A stretch of DNA of 64,000 nucleotides from Pseudomonas marginalis. Lineage in GTDB: Bacteria; Pseudomonadota; Gammaproteobacteria; Pseudomonadales; Pseudomonadaceae. Positions 26,901-35,459 of the stretch are shown piece after piece (within the stretch, counting starts at the first letter, position 1; the number at the start of each line of letters is the position of its first letter). The stretch is taken from NCBI RefSeq assembly GCF_001645105.1, contig NZ_LKEG01000015.1:62001-126000 (forward strand), given 5' to 3'. A model generated the notes under the pieces. It searched no databases and was not told the origin of the DNA. It worked only from the letters and a program-made list of their open reading frames with translations. The translations under genes and the position numbers were made by a program.

Positions 26901-27846
26901 AACCAAAGGTTCGCGGTTCAAGCGCTGGAAGAAACCGCTGACCATCGCCTTCTTCCTGCTGCTGATCGTACTGTTCACCATGCTCGCCCGGCGTATCGAC
27001 TGGAGCGAAGTGGTGCAGACCTTGGGCGATTTCAAACTGCGCACGCTGGTGATCGCAGGCACGCTGACGTTATGCAGTTTTCTGGTGTACGCCAGTTTCG
27101 ACCTGATCGGCCGTACCTATATTCGCCAGCCCCTGGTGTGGAAGCAGATCCTGCCGGTGGGCATCATCAGCTATGCGTTCAACCTCAACCTGAGTGCGTG
27201 GGTCGGGGGCATCGCGATGCGCTATCGGCTGTATTCACGGCTGGGCGTGAGCAACAGCAATATCGCCAAGATCCTGGGCCTGAGCCTGGCCACCAACTGG
27301 TTTGGCTACATGGCGATAGCCGGAGTGATCTTCAGCAGCGGCCTGGTCACGATGCCGCCGGGGTGGAAGGTCAGTACCCTTGCATTGCAAGGCATTGGTG
27401 CGGTGTTAGTGCTGGTCAGCCTCGGGTATCTGGCGGCTTGCCAATATTCGAAAAAGCGTGCGTGGACGATTCGCGGCATGGAAATCAACCTGCCGTCGCT
27501 GCGCATGGCGTGTTTGCAATTGATGTTGGGCGCGCTGAACTGGTCGCTGATGGCTGCGGTGATTTTCACCCTGCTGCCGGCCAAGCTGGACTATCCACTG
27601 GTGCTGGGCGTGTTGCTGATCAGCGCGATTGCCGGGGTGCTCACTCACATACCGGCCGGGCTTGGGGTGCTGGAGGCAGTGTTTATTGCGCTGTTGCAGC
27701 ACGAGGCGTCGCGGGGCAGTTTGCTGGCGGGGTTGATCGCTTATCGGGCGATCTACTTTATTGTGCCGCTGCTGATTGCGCTGGTGATGTACCTCGGCGT
27801 GGAAGCCAAGGCCAAGGCATTGCGGGTGAAGAAAACACCGGCTTGA
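26890..27846 (+). CDS. ybhN: YbhN-like lysylphosphatidylglycerol synthetase/flippase-domain membrane protein
   Basis: 318-residue integral membrane protein with eight or so helices, of the UPF0104/LPG_synthase_TM family. The N-terminal 30 residues are basic, then FLLLIVLFTMLAR (helix 1), motifs NLNLSAWVGGIAMRYRL and the C-terminal THIPAGLGVLEAVFIALL typical of this family. It lacks the cytosolic aminoacyl transferase domain of MprF, so it is likely a flippase-like partner for lipids made or remodelled by clsB/ybhP. Confidence 0.87.
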   Translation: MTSETKGSRFKRWKKPLTIAFFLLLIVLFTMLARRIDWSEVVQTLGDFKLRTLVIAGTLTLCSFLVYASFDLIGRTYIRQPLVWKQILPVGIISYAFNLNLSAWVGGIAMRYRLYSRLGVSNSNIAKILGLSLATNWFGYMAIAGVIFSSGLVTMPPGWKVSTLALQGIGAVLVLVSLGYLAACQYSKKRAWTIRGMEINLPSLRMACLQLMLGALNWSLMAAVIFTLLPAKLDYPLVLGVLLISAIAGVLTHIPAGLGVLEAVFIALLQHEASRGSLLAGLIAYRAIYFIVPLLIALVMYLGVEAKAKALRVKKTPA

Positions 27847-27866
27847 AAGAGTGTGGGTTGATCAAG

Positions 27867-27894
27867 CGCTATCGCAGGCCAGCCGGCGATAGCG
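27867..27894. repeat. Inverted repeat between convergent genes
   Basis: CGCTATCGC and GCGATAGCG are perfect 9-bp arms around a ten-base loop, placed between ybhN and the convergent hydrolase. No T-run follows on either strand, so it may be a fragment of a REP-type hairpin or a weak bidirectional stop. Confidence 0.5.
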
Positions 27895-27901
27895 ATCTAA
27901 A

Positions 27902-28657
27902 CTATTGAGCCTGGATGATGCTCAACCGCTCACCCACCACCATCTCCGTGATCCAGTCCACCAGGATGGAGGTGTAGGCCTGCTGGGACACCGGATCGCT
28001 GAGGGAATGATCGGCCCCGTCGATGATGCGGTGAGTCAGTGAATGCGTCTGCTGGCACGCCGCGCGGTAACTCATGATGGTGGCGTGGGGCACATGGTCG
28101 TCGGTTTCCGACTCGACGATCAGCACGTCGCCGGTAAACGCCGAACACGCGTGCAAGGCGCGATTGGTCTCGGCGTGGACCAGGGTGCTGCGGTAATCCA
28201 TCAAATCCATCTTGTCCAGGTCGCGCTTGGGCTTAAGCCATTCGTCGTCGCGGTACAACGCAGGCACGCGCAACGCCAGCCAGCGCACCGGACGCAAGGC
28301 GGTGAGAATCGCCGCCAGGTATCCACCGTAACTGGTGCCGACGACGGCCACCGCCGAGGTGTCGATGGCCGGGTGTGACAACAGCCGGTCGTACGCCGCC
28401 AGCAAGTCGCGCAGGTTGTCTTCGCGGGTCACGCGGGCTAACGGAATGCCAGAGCCGGCGTGACCTCGCAGGTCGAAGGTCAGGCACACGCACCCGAGGC
28501 TGGCGATGCCCTTGGCACGTTCAAGGTCGCGCTCCTGGCTCCCGCCCCAGCCGTGCACGAACAACACCCCCGGCACTTTGGATTTGGGGCTGAGGAAGGT
28601 GCCGCTCATCTGTTCGTCGTCGATATCGATCGCAATGCTTTCGCTTCTAGCCGTCAT
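27902..28657 (-). CDS. Alpha/beta hydrolase, dienelactone-hydrolase/peptidase-like
   Basis: 251 residues with the alpha/beta hydrolase fold: VLFVHGWGGSQERD (oxyanion region), nucleophile elbow VGTSYGGYLAA (Ser about 112), acid DHVPHATI and catalytic His GADHSLSD. No signal peptide. Substrate unknown. The start overlaps the stop of the upstream DUF3182 gene by eleven bases, so the two form a coupled pair. Confidence 0.82.
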   Translation of the reverse strand: MTARSESIAIDIDDEQMSGTFLSPKSKVPGVLFVHGWGGSQERDLERAKGIASLGCVCLTFDLRGHAGSGIPLARVTREDNLRDLLAAYDRLLSHPAIDTSAVAVVGTSYGGYLAAILTALRPVRWLALRVPALYRDDEWLKPKRDLDKMDLMDYRSTLVHAETNRALHACSAFTGDVLIVESETDDHVPHATIMSYRAACQQTHSLTHRIIDGADHSLSDPVSQQAYTSILVDWITEMVVGERLSIIQAQ

Positions 28658-29756
28658 AAGATTTAACCGTCACGTACTTGAGAAGAAACCCGCTGTTTTC
28701 CGCCGGGCCGCGATACACCTCGATGGCATCAGCCGGCAACGGTTCGTCCACGTAGGTTTCCACCGAGGACACATGGATCGCGCGCAGGCCAGGGTTGTTG
28801 ATAAAACTCTGCAACGCCGCGACTTCCGCACTGCTCGCCCCGCCCATACGCCAGGACTGCTCGAGCACACCGCTGCGACGCTGGCCGTCACTGTCCAGGC
28901 CTTGGGCGATGTCGTAGTTGCGCCGTGAGGCATAAAAGCCAGGGTAGGCCTCATCGGCGGCATTGTCGAAAACCTGGGCTTGCTCAATGGCTTCACGCAC
29001 GTCGTCGGGTAAGTCGAGCAGCAACAGGTCGGCGTAGCCTCCCGGCACCACCAGCAGGTCGGAGCCGCCGTAGACGTCTTCGCCCTGCCCGTCTTTCGTC
29101 AGGTATTGCTCGCCGCAGTAACTGAACACGTACCCGCCGATAAAACTTTGGCCGACGCTGTGGGTGACCACATCGTGCAGGTCCTGCTCCAGCACCACGC
29201 CTTCGCTGAACAGCTTCGCAGCGTCAGGTCGCGCCAGCACAGCGTCGAATTCGTCGAGGCTGTGGATAACTTCCTGCCCGCGCCCCGCACAGGCGTGCAC
29301 AGGTTTTATGCGGATTGGCCCGCTGTAGAGCAAGCGTGTGGCGGCAGGCCGTGCGTCCTCAAGGGCGAAAACGCTCAAGCCATCCAGCACGACGTTTCGC
29401 ACACGCTCGCAGAACAGCGCAGACCAACCTTCCGGCGCTTTGGCCTCGGGGCCGAGCAAGCCATGACTGATGGCCTTAGTGCACATGAAGTCGTGGTCGA
29501 CGTAGCCGCCCCACAAATCCTCCAGCCCTTTGATATTGAGCGTTCGAGCCTGCGCCGGGCCGACCAGGGTTTGCGTGGGCAGCAGGTACAGTGCTCGCCC
29601 CGCATGCAGGTCGGGGTCATAGCTGCCGCCGAATTTGAGCCCCAGGATCTGTGCCAGCCAGCGCGCCAGGGCGCGGTTGGTCTCGACCTCATGCAGCGGC
29701 GCGCCCTCGCGTATGGAATGCGCGACTACCAGCTTCTTGCGTTGAATCGGGGTCAT
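28647..29756 (-). CDS. DUF3182 family protein, ATP-grasp-like
   Basis: 369-residue protein matching the DUF3182 group (MTPIQRKKLVVAHSIREGAPLHEVETNRALARWLAQ...). Two stretches resemble ATP-grasp enzymes: RIKPVHACAGRGQEVI (K and Gly-rich loop, about 150-165) and GVVLEQDLHDVV with a following SFIGGYVFSYCG strand. If that is correct it would be a ligase or phosphotransferase acting on an unknown acid. The stop overlaps the start of the hydrolase, implying one pathway. No experimentally known function is recalled. Confidence 0.72.
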   Translation of the reverse strand: MTPIQRKKLVVAHSIREGAPLHEVETNRALARWLAQILGLKFGGSYDPDLHAGRALYLLPTQTLVGPAQARTLNIKGLEDLWGGYVDHDFMCTKAISHGLLGPEAKAPEGWSALFCERVRNVVLDGLSVFALEDARPAATRLLYSGPIRIKPVHACAGRGQEVIHSLDEFDAVLARPDAAKLFSEGVVLEQDLHDVVTHSVGQSFIGGYVFSYCGEQYLTKDGQGEDVYGGSDLLVVPGGYADLLLLDLPDDVREAIEQAQVFDNAADEAYPGFYASRRNYDIAQGLDSDGQRRSGVLEQSWRMGGASSAEVAALQSFINNPGLRAIHVSSVETYVDEPLPADAIEVYRGPAENSGFLLKYVTVKSYDG

Positions 29757-29927
29757 GCGTCCCCCTTGGCCATCCAGCCATGTGTGTGCAGAGAAGGCTG
29801 CAGGGATCAGGCCAAGGCTGTTTCAGGGGAGAAGGTTTTCAAATCAAGCAGTTGCCGAAAAACCGATGGCAGTTGGCCTGCCTCATTCTGCACGACAGTG
29901 CTTCAGCGTCGCGGCGTTCTGCACGAT

Positions 29928-30887
29928 TCAGACGCCAAAGCGGCTGCGGTAATCGCTGGGCGCCATGCCGGTGATCTTCTTGAAGATAGCGCGAAAGGCA
30001 CTGGGGTCCTGGTAACCCACGGTCCAGGCAATATGGTCGATAGTGCCGTTGGTGAACTCAAGCATCTGCCGTGCCTTGCCCACGCGCAGGTGCTGGCAGT
30101 ATTCGGTGGGTTTCAAGCCGGTGGCGTTGCGAAAACGCCGCAGGAACGTACGCTCTTCCAGGCCCGCCTCCTGAGCCATCGCCGCCACGCACACATCCAC
30201 CGCACCGCTGGCCTGCAGCCAATGCTGAACCTTGAGGATGGCTGCGTCACCGTGGCCGAGAATGGGCGCGAAGTTACTGCCGCACTGGCTGGCGCTGTCA
30301 CTGTGCTCGATCACCAGGAAACGCGCTGTGTCGGCCGCGACACTTGGGCCCATCAGGCGATCGACCAGGCGCAAGCCGAGCTCGGACCAGGCCATCAAAC
30401 CGGCGGTGGTGATCAGGTCGCCGTCATCGACAATGGGTTTGTTCGCCTCCAGGCGTACGGCCGGGTAGCGGGCCGCGAAGGATTCGGCGGAAGACCAATG
30501 GGTGGTGGCGCTGCGCCCGTCGAGCAGTCCACTGCGCGCCAGCATGATTGAGCCCACACACACGCCGCCCAACACCGTGCCGGCCGTGTGTTGCCGGCGA
30601 AGCCATTCCAGTAGCGCAGGGGGCGCCTGGTCTTCGGTGAACTCACCCATCGACGGCGGCACCAGTACGGCCATCAACGGTTGATCGGGGCCGGGGGCAC
30701 TGCTGAATACGCGCACGGGTGTGCCGCTCGCCTCCACCTGCCAATGGCTGACCCGCAGCAACGGCAATTGCGCGGACTGATGCTCGGCGGCGATGCGATT
30801 GGCCACGCCGAACAGGTCGGTCAGGCCATGCACGGCCGCCCATTGCGCGCCTTGGTAGATCAACACGCCCAGCTCAACAACGACCAT
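29928..30887 (-). CDS. GlxA-family AraC-type transcriptional regulator
   Basis: 319 residues from the ATG giving MVVVELGVLIYQGAQW; a longer frame begins at 30923 but with no better signal. N-terminal DJ-1/PfpI-like domain (about 1-190; GGVCVGSIMLARSGLLDGRSATTHW with a Cys at the nucleophile elbow) and C-terminal AraC helix-turn-helix pair (EERTFLRRFRNATGLKPTEYCQHLRVGKARQML and the QDPSAFRAIFKKITGMAPSDYR second helix-turn-helix). GlxA-type regulators respond to small amines or amides. It is divergent from the cysteine hydrolase, a likely target. Confidence 0.85.
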   Translation of the reverse strand: MVVVELGVLIYQGAQWAAVHGLTDLFGVANRIAAEHQSAQLPLLRVSHWQVEASGTPVRVFSSAPGPDQPLMAVLVPPSMGEFTEDQAPPALLEWLRRQHTAGTVLGGVCVGSIMLARSGLLDGRSATTHWSSAESFAARYPAVRLEANKPIVDDGDLITTAGLMAWSELGLRLVDRLMGPSVAADTARFLVIEHSDSASQCGSNFAPILGHGDAAILKVQHWLQASGAVDVCVAAMAQEAGLEERTFLRRFRNATGLKPTEYCQHLRVGKARQMLEFTNGTIDHIAWTVGYQDPSAFRAIFKKITGMAPSDYRSRFGV

Positions 30888-30983
30888 TGTCAGTTTTCCC
30901 CCTGTTATTGTCGGTGCAGCCAATCCTAAGTGCAGGCGCCAGCTAACATACTGGGCCCATCAACCCATCACGAGGCAACACAC

Positions 30984-31544
30984 ATGGCCAAGCAAGCGCT
31001 CATCCTAATCGATATCCAGAACGACTACTTCCCCCAGGGCAAGTGGCCACTCGACGGCGTGGAGGCCGCGGCAGACAAAGCCGCGCAGGTGCTGCAGGCT
31101 TTCCGTCAGGCTGGCGATGCAGTGATTCATGTGCGTCATGAGTTCACGTCCGATGAAGCGCCGTTCTTCACGCCAGGCTCCGAGGGCGCGCACCTGCACA
31201 GCAAAGTGCTGAACGAGGGCAATGAGCCGGTGGTGCTCAAGCATTTCGTGAATGCGTTTCGCGAGACCAACCTGCGTGCCTTACTGGAGCAACGCAGCAT
31301 CACCGAAGTGGTGGTAGTCGGCAGCATGAGCCACATGTGTATTGACGGCGTGGTACGGGCGGCGGCGGACCTGGGTTACAAGGTCACGGTGATTCATGAT
31401 GCGTGTGCGACGCGGGATCTGGAATTTAATGGCACGGTGATTCCAGCGGCGCAGGTGCATGGGGCTTATATGGCGTCGCTGGCGTTTGGTTATGCGGGCG
31501 TGGTGTCGGCGGATGAATACTTGAAGGCGCAAGCGGCGTCTTGA
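30984..31544 (+). CDS. Cysteine hydrolase, isochorismatase superfamily
   Basis: 186-residue enzyme with the isochorismatase-like triad: Asp in LILIDIQNDYF, Lys in VVLKHFVNAF, and the nucleophile Cys in SMSHMCIDGVV, plus a cis-peptide turn before it. Such enzymes hydrolyse amides or similar (nicotinamide, ureidoacrylate, carbamates). Divergent from the GlxA-type gene, 96 bases apart, which suggests control by it. The ATG at 30984 was chosen because of the family start. Confidence 0.82.
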   Translation: MAKQALILIDIQNDYFPQGKWPLDGVEAAADKAAQVLQAFRQAGDAVIHVRHEFTSDEAPFFTPGSEGAHLHSKVLNEGNEPVVLKHFVNAFRETNLRALLEQRSITEVVVVGSMSHMCIDGVVRAAADLGYKVTVIHDACATRDLEFNGTVIPAAQVHGAYMASLAFGYAGVVSADEYLKAQAAS

Positions 31545-31565
31545 CCACCGCTTGCTCAGGGCATA

Positions 31566-32327
31566 TCAGCGAGTCGCGATGATGAACAAGCGCGGGAATG
31601 GCAGCAGTACGGTGCCGTCAGCCAGCGCTGGGTAAGCCTGGGTGATCCGCGCTTTGTATGCCTGAAGAAAAGCGGCTTTTTCGTCATCACTCAACGGCGC
31701 CAGGAATGGACGTAGGGCTGAGGCCTTGAACCATTCCACCACGGCGCCGTGGTCCGCCAGCGGGTGCTGGTAGGTAGTGCGCCACACATCGACGGTGCTG
31801 CAATGTGTGCTCAGCAGCTCGTAGTAGTCACTCGCGGTGTGGCGCTCATTGTGTTTGACCGCGCCGATTTTGGCAGACCATGGGCCTTCGGCCGCGACTT
31901 CGCGGGCGAGACGGTGGGCGGGTTCATCAAGGTTGTCCGGGGTTTGCACCGCCAGCGTGCCGCCTTGCGTCAGGTGCTTGACCAGGTGCGGATACAGCGT
32001 GGCGTGGTCCGGCAGCCATTGCAGGGACGCGTTGGCCAGGATCACATCGAAGGCTTGCGCGGGGTTCCAGGCACCGATATCCGCCAGCTCGAAGTTCAGC
32101 GCGGGCAGGCGTTTACGGGCGTCGACCAGCATGTCGTCGGAGCTGTCCATGCCGGTGACGTGCGCGTGCGGGAAGCGCGCGGCCAGCACCTCCGTGGAGT
32201 TGCCGGGACCGCAGCCCAAGTCCACGGCATGGCGCACTTCAGCATTCGGAATGGCCGCGACCAGGTCACGGACAGGACGGGTGCGCTGCTGTTCGAACAT
32301 CGTGTACTGCTGGGCTGACCAGGTCAT
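31566..32327 (-). CDS. tam: Trans-aconitate 2-methyltransferase-like
   Basis: 253 residues, starting at MTWSAQQYTMFEQQRTRP, the typical Tam N-terminus; the first 40 codons of a longer frame are not family-like. SAM site VDLGCGPGNSTEVLA, acidic GMDSSDDML, and the motif DVILANASLQWLPDH are clear. Methylates trans-aconitate and related carboxylates using SAM. Single gene, convergent with the cysteine hydrolase. Confidence 0.87.
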   Translation of the reverse strand: MTWSAQQYTMFEQQRTRPVRDLVAAIPNAEVRHAVDLGCGPGNSTEVLAARFPHAHVTGMDSSDDMLVDARKRLPALNFELADIGAWNPAQAFDVILANASLQWLPDHATLYPHLVKHLTQGGTLAVQTPDNLDEPAHRLAREVAAEGPWSAKIGAVKHNERHTASDYYELLSTHCSTVDVWRTTYQHPLADHGAVVEWFKASALRPFLAPLSDDEKAAFLQAYKARITQAYPALADGTVLLPFPRLFIIATR

Positions 32328-32433
32328 CACGGCTTTCCTTGTTTTTGAGGGTGGGCGACAGCCTAATTCTTGTGACCTGCAATGCACAAACGCCAGTGCC
32401 TGTTCATGCCGGCGGAAAGAGCATCGTCGCCAA

Positions 32434-33192
32434 TCAAAGGTAAGCAACCTCCAGACGCCGCCCCATCACCTCTCCACGATCAAAGGCCGCTATGGCCTGA
32501 TCGATTTCCTCCTGGCACTCAGGGAAAAATTCAATCACCCACTCACGAATTCTCTCGAGTAAACCTTCGTCTCGCTTTATTTCATTTCTCAAAAACACCG
32601 CGTACCCATAGGAAAGGGTTAACACTTCATCTGACGCAAAAAAACGTAACCACTTAACCATCGCCTCCACATCACCACCAAAATTCAACATCAGATCAAG
32701 GCACCTGATGAGCTGCGCCGACGCGTTGTGCAACGTGTAATCACCCATCGTTAAGCACGCCTGACAGTGTTCGCCGGCAATCTCCTCAAGCAATGCGAAG
32801 CCACTCTCATCCAGTTCCTCGGACTCATCCAGACTAATCGCGCCATGGTTTGCCCGATTGCGCTCGGCCAGCAGAAACCTGATCGTGCCGCTCTCCACTT
32901 CAACCACGAAAAGGAAGACCGGCAGTGGCGAAATAGAAAGGTAGTTTTCAGTACTTTGCTTGAGTTTCAGGGCTCGTACCTTCTTCCTGGAGCCTTTGAC
33001 TTGAACCTTGAAGAGGATCCCAGTCGCATGACCACGCTCGCTGAATACTTCAACCTCGCCGTCGATGCCATAGTCTTTATCTTTTTCCAGACGGCGATAA
33101 ATCCAGCCCCTCGCCGTGATAGCCCGTTCTACCAGAGACTCAGCCAAAGTCCCTATGACGTGAGAGGCTGGACGTTTAGGTAATGCCCTCAT
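32434..33192 (-). CDS. DUF4365 domain protein, PD-(D/E)XK nuclease-like
   Basis: 252 residues. The N-terminal 140 match DUF4365: KDKDYGIDGEVEVF, then FKVQVKGSRKK, which corresponds to a D...E...QxK site of the PD-(D/E)XK fold, followed by LSISPLPVFLFVVEVES. The C-terminal 110 residues are helical and not recognised. Its sequence is visibly less GC-rich than its neighbours, and it sits alone between tam and the ssb terminator, so recent acquisition is plausible. DUF4365 occurs in several defence-type loci; no partner genes are seen here. Confidence 0.75.
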   Translation of the reverse strand: MRALPKRPASHVIGTLAESLVERAITARGWIYRRLEKDKDYGIDGEVEVFSERGHATGILFKVQVKGSRKKVRALKLKQSTENYLSISPLPVFLFVVEVESGTIRFLLAERNRANHGAISLDESEELDESGFALLEEIAGEHCQACLTMGDYTLHNASAQLIRCLDLMLNFGGDVEAMVKWLRFFASDEVLTLSYGYAVFLRNEIKRDEGLLERIREWVIEFFPECQEEIDQAIAAFDRGEVMGRRLEVAYL

Positions 33193-33291
33193 TGCTAGCT
33201 ATCCCCCTCCAAAAGTGGCTTACATCATGCGGCCCCTGCTGAGGTCTACAGCGTGGCCAGCCATGTGATCTTTACTTTCTCGCAGGCAAAT

Positions 33292-33324
33292 AAAAAGCCC
33301 CGGATGCTTATGCACCGGGGCTTT
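33292..33324 (-). terminator. Intrinsic terminator of ssb
   Basis: Ten-bp stem AAAGCCCCGG / CCGGGGCTTT at 33294-33303 and 33315-33324, with a T-run on the minus strand. It closes the ssb transcript. Confidence 0.9.
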
Positions 33325-33361
33325 CAGGGTAAAACTCTACATCAAGTCTCTGAGCCGTATC

Positions 33362-33877
33362 CTAGAACGGGATATCGTCATCAAAACTGTCGAAATCCGG
33401 AGCCGGTTGCGGAGCGGCCTGTTGTGGCGCTGGACGCGACTCACGTTGTGGCTGCTGGCTTGGCTGTGGACGCGACTGCTGTGGACGCGGTGCCGAGTTG
33501 GACATGCCGCCCTGGCCCTGTTGGTCGCCCTGTGGACGGCCGCCCAGCAGTTGCATGGTGCCTTGCATGTCGACCACGATTTCGGTGGTGTAACGCTTGA
33601 TGCCGTCTTTTTCCCACTCGCGGGTTTGCAGTTTGCCTTCGATGTAGACCTGCGAACCTTTACGCAGGTATTCACCGGCGATCTCTGCAACCTTGCCGAA
33701 CATCGACACACGGTGCCATTCGGTTTTCTCGACCTTCTGGCCGCTCTGCTTGTCGGTCCACTGCTCGCTGGTCGCCAGACTCAGGTTGGTCACGGCGTTA
33801 CCGTTAGGCAAGTAGCGAACTTCGGGATCCTGGCCGCACGTACCGACCAATATGACTTTGTTAACCCCACGGGCCAT
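33362..33877 (-). CDS. ssb: Single-stranded DNA-binding protein
   Basis: 171 residues: OB-fold (about 1-110; [29 protein letters not shown]... and GKLQTREW) then a Gln/Pro/Arg-rich linker and the acidic tip DDDIPF used to recruit partner proteins. Binds ssDNA in replication, repair and recombination. The MFS gene stops nine bases upstream of its start; both are on the minus strand, next to uvrA. Confidence 0.96.
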   Translation of the reverse strand: MARGVNKVILVGTCGQDPEVRYLPNGNAVTNLSLATSEQWTDKQSGQKVEKTEWHRVSMFGKVAEIAGEYLRKGSQVYIEGKLQTREWEKDGIKRYTTEIVVDMQGTMQLLGGRPQGDQQGQGGMSNSAPRPQQSRPQPSQQPQRESRPAPQQAAPQPAPDFDSFDDDIPF

Positions 33878-33886
33878 AACGTTCTC

Positions 33887-35281
33887 CTAGGCTGGGCGCG
33901 CTGTCGGCACTGGGTTGACCAGTTGCTCGAGCGTCGCGCGATCCAATAATTCGGTGTCCAATTTGATGTAAATGGCCGCCTCTTCTGCGACCACAACTGC
34001 ATCTGTTACCCCTACGACGGCCTTCAGGCGCTCTACCAGGCCGCTTTCACGGATCGCCTCAGGCGATAGCGGCAGACGCAGACTTGTGACGTAGGGAGGT
34101 TCGCGCATGGTAACAGCAAAGGCGAGCCAAAGTGCAGCCAGCCCGGCGCATCCGAGGAAGACAACCGACAAACCGCCATGCTGGAACATCCAGCCACCCA
34201 TGATGCCGCCCAGTGCCGAACCCAGGAACTGGCTGGTGGAGTACACCCCCATGGCCGTGCCTTTGCCGCCCGCCGGTGAAACCTTACTGATCAGCGAAGG
34301 CAATGACGCCTCCAGCAGGTTGAACGCGGTGAAGAACACCACCGTGCCGATGACCAGCGCCCGTAGGCTGTCGCCGAACTGCCAGAAGAATAGCTCAGTG
34401 AGCATCAGCGTCGCGACGGCGCCGAGCAGAACTCGTTTCATTTTGCGTTTTTTCTCGCCATAGATGATGAACGGGATCATGGCGAAGAACGAAATCAGCA
34501 GCGCTGTGAGGTAGACCCACCAGTGCTGTTCCTTGGGCAGGCCGGCTTTTTCCACCAGTGCCAGGGGCAGCGCGACAAAGCTGCACATCAGCATCGCGTG
34601 CAACACGAAGATACCTAAATCCAGGCGCAACAGGTCGGGATGCTTGAGCGTCGGCAACAGTACCTTGCGGGCCACACCCGACTCACGGTGCTGCAACGTC
34701 CCGGTGGAACGCGGCACCATAAAGGCCACGATCACAATACCGAACAGCGCCATGCCGCCGGTGGCCAGGAACAGCCCGTGCAGGCCGAACGCGCGGGTCA
34801 GCAAGGGGCCGACCACCATGGCTACGGCAAATGACAGGCCGATGGTCATGCCGATCATGGCCATGGCTTTGGTGCGATGTTGTTCGCGAGTCAGGTCCGA
34901 CAACAGCGCCATGACCGCCGCGGAGATCGCGCCGGCGCCTTGCAGGATACGACCGGCGATCACGCCCCAGATCGAATCTGATTGGGCTGCGAGCACACTG
35001 CCGAGGGCAAACACGATCAGCCCTAGGTAGATCACCGGGCGACGGCCAATGCGGTCGGAAATGATCCCGAACGGAATCTGAAAAATCGCCTGGGTCAGGC
35101 CATAGGCGCCAATCGCCAGGCCGATCAATGCGGGGGTCGCGCCTGCGAGATCCATTCCATAGGTCGCCAGCACCGGCAACACCATAAACATGCCCAGCAT
35201 ACGGAAGGCGAACACCAGGGCCAGACCGCTTGCCGCTCGGGTCTCGCCGCTACTCATGCGTTCGCTGTGGGGATCGTGCAT
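33887..35281 (-). CDS. MFS transporter with C-terminal extension
   Basis: 464 residues. Twelve membrane helices in residues about 15-395, with the MFS loop motif [14 protein letters not shown] after helix 2 and [12 protein letters not shown] in helix 4/5 of the drug/H+ antiporter (DHA1) type. The last 65 residues (about 400-464) are soluble; [29 protein letters not shown] looks like a ferredoxin/HMA-type fold. The substrate is not known. It lies between ssb and uvrA as in other pseudomonads. Confidence 0.85.
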   Translation of the reverse strand: MHDPHSERMSSGETRAASGLALVFAFRMLGMFMVLPVLATYGMDLAGATPALIGLAIGAYGLTQAIFQIPFGIISDRIGRRPVIYLGLIVFALGSVLAAQSDSIWGVIAGRILQGAGAISAAVMALLSDLTREQHRTKAMAMIGMTIGLSFAVAMVVGPLLTRAFGLHGLFLATGGMALFGIVIVAFMVPRSTGTLQHRESGVARKVLLPTLKHPDLLRLDLGIFVLHAMLMCSFVALPLALVEKAGLPKEQHWWVYLTALLISFFAMIPFIIYGEKKRKMKRVLLGAVATLMLTELFFWQFGDSLRALVIGTVVFFTAFNLLEASLPSLISKVSPAGGKGTAMGVYSTSQFLGSALGGIMGGWMFQHGGLSVVFLGCAGLAALWLAFAVTMREPPYVTSLRLPLSPEAIRESGLVERLKAVVGVTDAVVVAEEAAIYIKLDTELLDRATLEQLVNPVPTARPA

Positions 35282-35387
35282 GGAAAAACCTCGTGTGAAC
35301 CGGCGGCGATTCTACCAGTCCCATCGATTGAGAGGGTATATGCGGCGCTTTGCCGCGCAGCTTTCATCTAAGGCTGCAAGCGGCCTT

Positions 35388-35409
35388 TTGACAGTGTATA
35401 TTCATCCAG
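35388..35409 (+). promoter_or_regulatory. -35 element and LexA-like box upstream of uvrA
   Basis: TTGACA (35388-35393) is followed directly by GTGTATATTCATCCAG, which matches the LexA consensus CTGTATATATATACAG at 12 of 16 positions. It lies 50 bases before the uvrA start. SOS control of uvrA is well established in enterobacteria and reported for Pseudomonas; binding here is inferred. Confidence 0.5.
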
Positions 35410-35459
35410 TCTTTAGCCGTATACTCCGGCATTATTTACGCCCGCCGTGCGAGGCCATC

